Assembly (NCBI RefSeq): GCF_905201705.1
Contig: NZ_CAJKOX010000019.1
Span: 1 to 64,000 of the forward strand
DNA: 64,000 nucleotides
Reading direction: 5' to 3'
Origin: an uncultured Marvinbryantia sp.
GTDB taxonomy: Bacteria > Bacillota > Clostridia > Lachnospirales > Lachnospiraceae
Part shown: piece after piece, positions 27,202-34,689 of the stretch
Layout: each line of letters starts with the position of its first letter
Numbering within the stretch: the first letter of the stretch is position 1
Made by a program: the position numbers and the translations under genes
Notes under the pieces: generated by a model
The model's database searches: none
Told to the model about the DNA's origin: nothing
Seen by the model: only the letters and a program-made list of their open reading frames with translations

Positions 27202-27957
27202 ATGAGCGAATTTAATTTCCAAACGGTATTTCAGATTTTGCATGAGCCTTTGGCGGGTAACACCAGTATAAAAAAAGAGGAACTATACAGAGATATTTTT
27301 CAGGGAGTATATCAGATAGCAGGCCGACGGTGTGAAGATGACGAAGACACGGCACCTTTCCGTAAATTTACCAGCGGCAGCCTGCCGATTCAAAAGTATG
27401 TGGCAAAAAAGCTTCAATCGATAGCTTATTGTATGGACGATCCGGTTTTGCGTGAAATGTATGCTGATCTGCTGGCTACAGCTATGAATTCGGAAACGGT
27501 CGGGAATGTGCATCCGACATATGTTGAGATTATCCGCCAGATGTCGCCTTATGATGCGCTGGTATTTCGCGAGCTTTGTAAGCAAGTGGTTATTCCGTGC
27601 ATGGATGTGGTATACAAAAATAAGAAAACAGGACAGTCATATCCGATTAGTGAATATGTCGTGTTTACCGATTTAGAGACCCATCCGCTTGTGCAGACAC
27701 AGATTTCTCTTGAAAATTTGAAAAGACTCTGTATTATTGACGTAGTTAAAAATAAAAAATATGCAGCTGAAGAACGATATACCGAATTAAAGTCTGCGAT
27801 ACGCAATACGGTAAATGAATTTGTAGAAATGAACAAAGAAATATTGAAGAAGAATGAATATACGGTGGAGTACCAGGAATACGTAATAATGATACGGGGG
27901 TTTGGACAATTCTTTGCCAGAGCATGTCTGGGAACGGATTTTTCTGATATAATGTGA
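27202..27957 (+). CDS. Abi-alpha (DUF4393) family protein
   Basis: A 251-residue protein matching the Abi_alpha/DUF4393 family (PF14337) by its core: PIQKYVAKKLQSIAY, LREMYADLLATAMN, VHPTYVEIIRQMSPYDALV. The family is linked to abortive-infection loci; its biochemical action is not established. It starts at ATG 27202 behind AGGTGG, 66 bases after the NACHT gene, so both may share a transcript. A SIR2-like fragment follows three bases after its stop, suggesting that this operon once had another effector gene. Family assignment is from conserved motifs only. Confidence 0.78.
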   Translation: MSEFNFQTVFQILHEPLAGNTSIKKEELYRDIFQGVYQIAGRRCEDDEDTAPFRKFTSGSLPIQKYVAKKLQSIAYCMDDPVLREMYADLLATAMNSETVGNVHPTYVEIIRQMSPYDALVFRELCKQVVIPCMDVVYKNKKTGQSYPISEYVVFTDLETHPLVQTQISLENLKRLCIIDVVKNKKYAAEERYTELKSAIRNTVNEFVEMNKEILKKNEYTVEYQEYVIMIRGFGQFFARACLGTDFSDIM

Positions 27958-27960
27958 TGT

Positions 27961-28191
27961 TTGTCCGATACATTAAAAAAGCTCCTGCTTACGCAGGATG
28001 TATTTGCAACTACCAATTATGACCGGTTATTGGAGTGCGCCACCGGATTGTCTACGCTTTCTTATGAAGAACCAGATAAAGTTTTCTGTATGCTTGACAA
28101 AAAGAGTGAGGCTGTTCTTCATATTCATGGGGTATATGATTCAATTCACGGGGTTGATAATGTATATACAGAACCACACCCGGTCCAGTGA
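27961..28191 (+). pseudogene. SIR2-like domain protein, fragment
   Basis: About 76 residues carrying two hallmarks of SIR2-like NADase domains from defence systems: VFATTNYDRLLE and AVLHIHGVYDS, followed by GVDNVY. The frame ends at TGA 28189-28191, 30 bases before the repeated 1.85-kb unit begins at 28221. A complete SIR2 domain needs well over 200 residues, so N- and C-terminal parts are missing. It is probably the wreck of an effector gene disrupted by insertion or recombination of the repeat unit. Confidence 0.72.
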
Positions 28192-28285
28192 TCCGCATTT
28201 TTCACAATCTGGCAGAGCAGCCATGCGCGGCTTTTCCCTTTGACAGCGCAGTGGTGTCACAGCGAAAAAAGTCATAGAGAGTGGC

Positions 28286-28314
28286 TTGCTATTCACCTGT
28301 CAGTGAGGTAAAAT
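28286..28314 (+). promoter_or_regulatory. Promoter of repeat-unit gene, copy A
   Basis: TTGCTA (28286-28291), 17-base spacer, TAAAAT (28309-28314). It lies 56 bases before the start codon within the duplicated leader, so each copy carries its own promoter. Confidence 0.65.
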
Positions 28315-28369
28315 AAAGCTGGAATGGTGCAGTAAGGCCCGCACTAGTCGGGAAAGGAGGATGAGTCAT

Positions 28370-30058
28370 ATGCAGAAAAAGAAGCTGCCTGTTGGCATTG
28401 ATGATTTTGGGAAACTTCGCAGGGAAGATTTCTATTATATAGATAAAACCGGACTCATCCGCGATCTGCTGAACAATTGGGGTGAGGTCAACCTGTTCAC
28501 CCGTCCGCGACGTTTCGGAAAGACGCTGAACATGAGTATGCTGAAATGCTTTTTCGAGATAGGGACGGACAAGACACTGTTTGATGGCCTGGCAATCTCA
28601 CAGGAGGCGGCGCTGTGTGAAGAATATATGGGAAAATACCCGGTTATCTTTATCTCACTGAAGGATGTGGATGGACTGCGGTTTGAGTATGCGAGAAAAC
28701 GCCTGATAAAAAAGGTGGGGACCGAAGCAGAGCGATTCCGGTTTTTGCTGAATAGTGACCGACTGTCTGTGAATGAAAAAGAAAAATATAGTGCATTGGT
28801 GGCACTGGATAAAGGGCAGTATGTCATGGATGAAGAGATGCTTACATCCAGCCTGGAAGTATTGTCTTCCTTGCTCTGTCGGCATTATGGTAAAAAAGCG
28901 ATCCTTCTGATTGATGAATATGACGTTCCGTTGGATAAGGCATTCCAGCACGGCTATTACAACGAGATGGTGTTGTTGATTCGTGGATTGTTCGGACAGG
29001 TGTTGAAAACCAATGAATTTTTACAATTTGCCGTCCTGACGGGATGCCTGCGTGTTTCTAAAGAGAGTATTTTCACTGGGTTGAATAATTTTGATGTCAA
29101 TTCGATCGTTGATGTGGAGCATGACGAGCAGTTTGGTTTTACGGATTCAGAAGTGCAGAGACTTTTGGAAGATTATGGTTTGAACGAAAGAGCTGGCATT
29201 GTGAAAGAGTGGTATGATGGATACCGTTTTGGCAACGCAAACATTTACTGCCCCTGGGATGTGATCAAGTATACGAAAAAGCTGTTGGCAGACCCTTACG
29301 CAGAACCGGAAGCTTTTTGGATCAACACCAGTGGGAATGATCTGGTGAAACGGTTTATCGATAAGGCAGATAAAACCACGCAGAATGAGATCGAACGCCT
29401 GATTGCGGGAGAGGCGATCGAAAAAGCGATTCGTTTGGATCTGACTTATAATGAACTGGATGCCAGCATTGCAAATTTGTGGAGCGTCCTCTTTACCACA
29501 GGCTATCTGACGCAGACAGGCAGGGCGGTAAACGGCGTTTATAAACTGGTCATCCCCAATCGAGAGGTACGGGAAGTTTTTATATTGCAGATACAGGAGT
29601 GGTTCAAAGAAACGACCCTTGCAGATTCTGCGAGAATCAATCGTTTTTGCGCAGCTTTTCCTGCTGGAGACGTATCGACTATTCAGGATATGCTGCATGA
29701 CTATCTGTGGGATTCCATCAGTGTGCGGGACACAGCAGTGCGGACGAGCATGAAGGAGAACTTTTATCATGGCATGGTACTGGGACTGCTGCGGAGCCAG
29801 GGGAACTGGTTGATCCAGTCCAACGCAGAGACCGGGGAAGGATACAGCGATATATCTGTAAGTACACCTGCGCGCACAGGAATTGTGATCGAACTGAAGT
29901 ATGCAAATGATGGGGATATGGAAGCGGCCTGCGCGGAGGCTCTGAAGCAAATTGAGGAAAAGAAATACGCTGTGGGTTTGCAGCGCCAGGGGATGAAGAC
30001 AATCATCCGGTATGGGATAGCGTTCTGGGAGAAAGAATGTATGGTAGTTATGGAGTAA
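28370..30058 (+). CDS. AAA-ATPase-like protein with PD-(D/E)XK nuclease-like C-terminus, copy A
   Basis: A 562-residue protein of the AAA-ATPase_like (PF09820) plus PDDEXK_9 (PF08011) architecture, greatly expanded in gut anaerobes. N-terminal signs are LPVGIDDFGKLR, YYIDKTGLI and the P-loop RPRRFGKTLNMSML, with ILLIDEYDVPL as Walker B. The C-terminal nuclease-like core has GYSDI and VIELKYA (D..ExK). The function is unknown; a mobile or conflict role has been proposed for such families. ATG at 28370 is nine bases after GGAGG; the ATG at 28361 directly abuts the GGAGG. Protein sequence is identical to copy B. Confidence 0.88.
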   Translation: MQKKKLPVGIDDFGKLRREDFYYIDKTGLIRDLLNNWGEVNLFTRPRRFGKTLNMSMLKCFFEIGTDKTLFDGLAISQEAALCEEYMGKYPVIFISLKDVDGLRFEYARKRLIKKVGTEAERFRFLLNSDRLSVNEKEKYSALVALDKGQYVMDEEMLTSSLEVLSSLLCRHYGKKAILLIDEYDVPLDKAFQHGYYNEMVLLIRGLFGQVLKTNEFLQFAVLTGCLRVSKESIFTGLNNFDVNSIVDVEHDEQFGFTDSEVQRLLEDYGLNERAGIVKEWYDGYRFGNANIYCPWDVIKYTKKLLADPYAEPEAFWINTSGNDLVKRFIDKADKTTQNEIERLIAGEAIEKAIRLDLTYNELDASIANLWSVLFTTGYLTQTGRAVNGVYKLVIPNREVREVFILQIQEWFKETTLADSARINRFCAAFPAGDVSTIQDMLHDYLWDSISVRDTAVRTSMKENFYHGMVLGLLRSQGNWLIQSNAETGEGYSDISVSTPARTGIVIELKYANDGDMEAACAEALKQIEEKKYAVGLQRQGMKTIIRYGIAFWEKECMVVME

Positions 30059-30117
30059 TTCTGGAGACTGCAAAATTGTGGTTTCCGGAAAAAGCGTCTA
30101 TTGTGAAATAAGTAAGA

Positions 30118-30172
30118 GCACATCCTCTGTGGTGATTACCGGAGTTTTTGGTAATAGTCACAGGGGATGTGC
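30118..30172 (+). terminator. Long hairpin after repeat-unit copy A
   Basis: GCACATCC-CTGTG-ATTACC pairs with GGTAAT-CACAG-GGATGTGC, with a three-base internal loop and a GGAGTTTTT loop. Only GTTT follows, so it is a strong hairpin with a weak T tract; terminator or transcript-stabilising element. Confidence 0.6.
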
Positions 30173-30322
30173 GTTTAAGGCTCTATCCCGGTCTGTGACA
30201 TGCGACCGAGCGGATGCGAGGCGAAAGGCAGGTGCTTATTGAGAACTTTGGAGCCGGAGAGGCGCAGAATTCGCAACAAGTACCGGAGGGATTTGCCTGG
30301 GGGTTTTCATTAAAATTTGGTA

Positions 30323-30351
30323 TTAACCAATAGCGCTATTTATGGTAAAAT
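30323..30351 (+). promoter_or_regulatory. Candidate promoter of the Trypco1 operon
   Basis: TTAACC (30323-30328), 17-base spacer, TAAAAT (30346-30351), in an AT-rich stretch upstream of the small first gene. The -35 is a partial match. Confidence 0.4.
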
Positions 30352-30456
30352 ATACTAAAAGCTTTTGTGTTAACAATTTTTATAGTGGGGTTTAGAATCG
30401 GATTATTAACAGAAAGGAGAAAGGATAACCTGGAGACAGGTATCTGTAACAAAAAG

Positions 30457-30789
30457 ATGGGTGTAGTAAGGACAAATATTGGAAATGTGGAAGTACTTAT
30501 TGAGACAGTTGAAACAGAGATGCAAGAAGCATTCCCTGGAATGACGGATACGGCTGATAGGAATACAGTTAGCGATAAAATATATGATGCATTTGAGAGC
30601 GCAAAGGATGTCATTCAGGGAATAGTACGGGAATTTTCAGGAATTAATGCTCTGGGAGTTAATTCTCCAGATGAGACAAAGATATCATTCAGTATGTCGT
30701 TGGCAGCAGAAGGGAATCTTTGGCTGATCAAGAGTGGCAGCAATATGACTTTGAATGTTGAGATGACATGGAAGCAGAGCGAGAGATGA
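30457..30789 (+). CDS. Trypco1 (trypsin co-occurring domain 1) family small protein
   Basis: About 110 residues resembling Trypco1 (PF19493-type, CU044_2847 family) proteins. It opens with VVRTNIGNVEVLIETVE, then a helical stretch, and closes with DETKISFSMSLAAEGNLWLI and NMTLNVEMTWK, the pattern of a strand-rich domain ending in tW. This family is known to occur next to trypsin-NACHT or other STAND conflict genes, exactly as here. The start is unsure: ATG 30457 lacks a good site, while a CTG at 30430 lies behind AAAGGAGAAAGG. Its TGA overlaps the next ATG (ATGA, 30786-30789). Probably an adaptor or inhibitor of the protease (inference). Confidence 0.68.
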   Translation: MGVVRTNIGNVEVLIETVETEMQEAFPGMTDTADRNTVSDKIYDAFESAKDVIQGIVREFSGINALGVNSPDETKISFSMSLAAEGNLWLIKSGSNMTLNVEMTWKQSER

Positions 30790-33700
30790 ATGATTTTGAT
30801 TTACCAAAGAAATCAACGATGTTGGAAAAATCTGTCTGTCGAGTAGCCTACAAAGTAGGAGATAAGCAATCAACAGAGACCGGCTGGCTTTGCTCTGAGG
30901 ACGGTTGGATCATCACGGCAGGGCATATATTTGTGGAAGATGGAGAAAGATATTCACGTGAGGAAGGCGTCATACAGGGTGCTGTCCTGGTGAAATTTCC
31001 AGATCTGGATGAGATGCCGGTACAGGTGCTTTATGCAGAAAAAAGAAACCAGGAGGGAATTGATTTCGCTGTGCTAAGTTTAACCCGGCGTCCCTCTGGA
31101 ATGATACCTTTTTGCGTGAATCTGGATGGCAGAAACCAAACAGGAGAGATTCGGATCATTGGAATGGGAAAAATTCTTCAGGGCTTTCTCGCGCCGGTCA
31201 GAGGCTACATTGAAGGCAGTTTGGTGGATGTTGAGTGTGGTGCAGACAGTTTTTTGCATATTAGCGCGGAGAATGCAGTGCAGCCCGGTTATAGTGGCGC
31301 ACCTGTTTTTTCGGTGGAAGATAATGCGGTCATTGCAATTCAGGTTATGGCGAGTAAATCTGGTCAAGAACCGAATGCTTATACACCTGTGGCTGAGCGG
31401 AAAACCGTAAATGCTGTAATGCTCCGGCGGATGATAGAAAGATATCCTGAATTGGAACAACATCTGATCGCCCTGAAAAGACCGTTTTCTGGATTTGATA
31501 TCTTAACAGCAATCAGGAACCATCGAGGAGGCAAAAGGATATCTGGTCAGCATTTCAGTGAAGAAACCATTGATGAAACAATTCTTCCGATGATTCAGGA
31601 GCAGGAGCTGCGACACGACAAAATAAAGGATCTTAGCCAACCTGTATTGGATGCGATCCACAAAGCTCATGATAAAAACTGTTTCGTTCTTGGCGAGGAG
31701 GGAGGCAGTGGAAAAACGATGACGCTTCTGAAACTTTTCTCCTATTCATTAAAATTAAATACGGTTAGGAAGATTCCATTGTATATTGAACTGCGCAATC
31801 TTCCGATACGGACAGAGCGATACAATGTATATGATGACCCGGGAATGTTGTTTGCAGATTATCTGGCTTCAGAATTGTACGGTAGTTATTTAAGCAAAGG
31901 AAGGATTGCTGCAGACAGAGATGATATGCGGGAAAAGTTCCGTGAAGAGCTTGAGGAACCCTCCTTCAGGGGAACTAAGTATTTATTACTTTTGGATGGT
32001 TTGAATGAGGTTTCTCTTGCCAGACGACCTGAGGTTTGTGAAGAGATTTTATTTTGGGCGCGGAATCCTCATACTCAGGTCATTGTTACAAGCCGCTATA
32101 AGGAAGATATGCTTGTCAAAGGGAGCGCGAAGAAGTCGGATTTTAGCAGCTTCGAGGATTTTTTTATTGAGGACAGACAACTATGGGATGTCAATGATTC
32201 ACAGGAACAATTTCTTCTCTTAACAATTCAGAAACTGAAAAAACAGGTTGTGTCGGATTATCTGAGTAACAACGGAATCGGGGAAAAAATTATCGGGGAG
32301 GTGATGAACAATCAGGAATTGCTGGATATTTTAAGGATTCCCATGTACCTTACTATTTTTGCCAGACTGTATAACATAAAAGCCCAGGCACGTAAAATCA
32401 GTTCTGGCGGCAGACTAATGGATGTCTGTACAAGGGGAGAATTATTGTATGAATTTTTTGGAGAAAAAGAGGCTCAGATTACGAGAACAGTGGATGTACA
32501 AAAAGATAAGCTGGAAAAGAAAGACAACATAGAAAATAGAAAAAAGATATTCATGTTTGAAAAGATTATTCCGTATGTGGCTTTTCATATGGCGGCTGTG
32601 CAAAGCTATAGTATATCAGAGGATGATTTGTTAGAGTTGCTTGATAATCTGCTAACAGAAGAAGATTCCGTCATGAAAAAAAGAGCATCTTTTATCAAAT
32701 CGTACAGGACAATATATGAACTGTATTATGACCGCAGCAATCTTAGCGGAAGAGGTGAGGTGGACACCAGATATAGCGCTTCGGAAGAGATTATCAGGTT
32801 CATTGTGGAAGAACTGCATATTATGAAGAAGATCCATGTAATCAGAGAATGCAAAATGTCGGACATGGGTATAAAAGATATAAATGTGATCATGTATGAG
32901 TTCCTGCATGAGAATCTTCGTGATTATTTTGCCGCAAGACAGCTTCAGGAAGACGTAAGTTGCTTTATCTATTTGAACGTGAGTGAAGGACTTTCGCTGG
33001 CACAGCGAAATATACCTCATACGGTTCTGGAGTTTTTTGGCGATATCTGCCATGAACATGAGTCAAAGCCTGTCTGTGATAACAAGAGCAGACAATGGGT
33101 AATCAGGCATACATCGTTTATCAAAAATGCTTTGGGCTTGCTGCGCGGAAGACATGACGAGGATGCCAGAGTTATGGTTTCAAATATTATCTCAGTCATG
33201 CAGTACTCAAGAAAAAATGATCTGTCAGGTTTGGATTTGCAGGACATTGATTTTACGGAAACGTGGCTGGGTGGTATTCGATTCAGCCGGTTTTATGGTA
33301 ATACATATTTATCTTCGATTTTTGATAGAGCAACAATCCATTCATTTAATCTGCTGAGGAATGGACATGATACAGTGGTTACCTGTGTAAGAAGGGATAG
33401 ACGCAATCGGGACATCATCTATAGTGCAGATATGTCTGGCCGTGTAATACGCTGGGATTGTGAAAGAAAAAGGGGCAGTGATATATGTCAGCTTGATGAA
33501 AATATAAGAGATATGCTGGTATCTTCTGAGAGCGAAAATATAATTTATATTGCTTCGGAGCATTCCATATACCGACTTGCACTGTCTGATCTGACAATCA
33601 GCAAAGTCTATGAGACAAAGGCGTTCCTATGGAATCTCAGACTATCGGAATCCGGAATTTCTTTTAAAACAGATATGAATCCGTCGGTGTGGATTCGGCT

Positions 33701-34685
33701 GATCATTGATGAAGATGGAAGACTTTGCCAGGTAATTGGGGATGAGTATTCCATGCCTTTTTGGCTGGTTTCCCATTCTTGCGAGAGCAGAGACGGTACA
33801 TGGCTGATTGCAGGAGGAAGTAGTAAAAATCATCGTGTTCAGGTATTTCACAGAGAAAAAAATGAGGATTGGAATAGGATTCCTGTGCAGACAGTTCCGT
33901 TCCATTACGGAAACCGCATGAGATGGATGGAAATGTCTGTGGACGAGACGAGGATCTTGTTTTGCGTACAAAATTATTTGTATGAATATTCATTAACAGG
34001 AGGAATGCTGGATAGTGAAATTTTTCGTTTGTATTCGGTGTCGGAGATTGCCTTTGCCTCTTACTGGTATAATGATGATGGAAGCTTGGACGGAATTTTA
34101 TATTCTTGCGGTTCAGAGATTATACTTCTGGACAGAAACTACAAAATCAGTATGCGCCTGAACAGCGGAAATGGAGTTTGTCATTATGCAAGTCCGTTTC
34201 TGATTGATCATGACTACAGATTTTCCAGGCAGAGTGGATTGCAGAGAGGAGTACAAGAAAAATATCATCTTTATATGGATGGTGAAATTCAGGAATTTGA
34301 TGCGGATACAAATATCTGCAACAGAATCTATGATATTAAAAAAAGAAGTAAACTTGGGTATTGTTTGAATGATCATAAGGTAAGGCTGTTCCAGACAAAT
34401 CTGTACAGCGTGAATCTTCAGAGCGCTCAGATTGAAGATACATCGTCGGAGAATATTCAGTTTATTGATTATGCAGAGATGAGGGATTCTGTCGGGTTCA
34501 GGATTCAGCGCCTTGGGCAGCAGATTATCGTGTACGATCGATATACCGAAGAGCAGGAGTCATTTAGGGCATATCGGGGATTACTTATTCAGGGATGCTC
34601 AATGAAAGATATAAAAGGAGATATGCAGGAACCGGAGAATCAAGAAATATTGAGGCGTTATGGAGCTATTTTGAAGGAGCATTGA
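30786..34685 (+). CDS. Trypsin-like protease-NACHT-beta-propeller STAND protein
   Basis: A 1299-residue three-part protein. Residues 1-215 are a trypsin/HtrA-like serine protease with intact triad: H47 in ITAGHIF, D93 in GIDFAVLSL, S170 in QPGYSGAPVF. Residues ~295-700 form a NACHT NTPase (Walker A GEEGGSGKT 303-311; Walker B LLLDGLNEV 400-409; VTSRYKE). After a pentapeptide-like LSGLDLQDIDFTETW segment, the last ~430 residues look like WD/propeller repeats (YSADMSGRVIRWDCE, IIYIASEHSIYRL). No signal peptide, so cytoplasmic. By analogy with characterised STAND defence proteins, the C-terminus would sense and the protease would act (inference). ATG 30786 overlaps the previous stop. Confidence 0.88.
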   Translation: MNDFDLPKKSTMLEKSVCRVAYKVGDKQSTETGWLCSEDGWIITAGHIFVEDGERYSREEGVIQGAVLVKFPDLDEMPVQVLYAEKRNQEGIDFAVLSLTRRPSGMIPFCVNLDGRNQTGEIRIIGMGKILQGFLAPVRGYIEGSLVDVECGADSFLHISAENAVQPGYSGAPVFSVEDNAVIAIQVMASKSGQEPNAYTPVAERKTVNAVMLRRMIERYPELEQHLIALKRPFSGFDILTAIRNHRGGKRISGQHFSEETIDETILPMIQEQELRHDKIKDLSQPVLDAIHKAHDKNCFVLGEEGGSGKTMTLLKLFSYSLKLNTVRKIPLYIELRNLPIRTERYNVYDDPGMLFADYLASELYGSYLSKGRIAADRDDMREKFREELEEPSFRGTKYLLLLDGLNEVSLARRPEVCEEILFWARNPHTQVIVTSRYKEDMLVKGSAKKSDFSSFEDFFIEDRQLWDVNDSQEQFLLLTIQKLKKQVVSDYLSNNGIGEKIIGEVMNNQELLDILRIPMYLTIFARLYNIKAQARKISSGGRLMDVCTRGELLYEFFGEKEAQITRTVDVQKDKLEKKDNIENRKKIFMFEKIIPYVAFHMAAVQSYSISEDDLLELLDNLLTEEDSVMKKRASFIKSYRTIYELYYDRSNLSGRGEVDTRYSASEEIIRFIVEELHIMKKIHVIRECKMSDMGIKDINVIMYEFLHENLRDYFAARQLQEDVSCFIYLNVSEGLSLAQRNIPHTVLEFFGDICHEHESKPVCDNKSRQWVIRHTSFIKNALGLLRGRHDEDARVMVSNIISVMQYSRKNDLSGLDLQDIDFTETWLGGIRFSRFYGNTYLSSIFDRATIHSFNLLRNGHDTVVTCVRRDRRNRDIIYSADMSGRVIRWDCERKRGSDICQLDENIRDMLVSSESENIIYIASEHSIYRLALSDLTISKVYETKAFLWNLRLSESGISFKTDMNPSVWIRLIIDEDGRLCQVIGDEYSMPFWLVSHSCESRDGTWLIAGGSSKNHRVQVFHREKNEDWNRIPVQTVPFHYGNRMRWMEMSVDETRILFCVQNYLYEYSLTGGMLDSEIFRLYSVSEIAFASYWYNDDGSLDGILYSCGSEIILLDRNYKISMRLNSGNGVCHYASPFLIDHDYRFSRQSGLQRGVQEKYHLYMDGEIQEFDADTNICNRIYDIKKRSKLGYCLNDHKVRLFQTNLYSVNLQSAQIEDTSSENIQFIDYAEMRDSVGFRIQRLGQQIIVYDRYTEEQESFRAYRGLLIQGCSMKDIKGDMQEPENQEILRRYGAILKEH

Positions 34686-34689
34686 TATT

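Larger units (their letters stand above)
28221..30072 (+). repeat. 1.85-kb direct repeat, copy A
   Basis: Begins at CCATGCGCGG and ends at GAGACTGCA. It repeats at 37274-39125 with constant offset 9053. I found four differences (28260 C/T, 29968 C/T, 30016 G/T, 30062 T/C), none changing the encoded protein. The unit includes a leader with promoter and one complete gene. No terminal inverted repeats or target duplications were seen. Confidence 0.95.

Noticed and set aside
28221..30072. Repeat unit as an insertion sequence
   Set aside because: No terminal inverted repeats, no target-site duplication and no transposase; kept as a duplicated gene unit.
29147..30073. Long minus-strand frame opposite the repeat-unit gene
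   Set aside because: Antisense shadow; in copy B a single silent change on the plus strand shortens it, showing it is not constrained.
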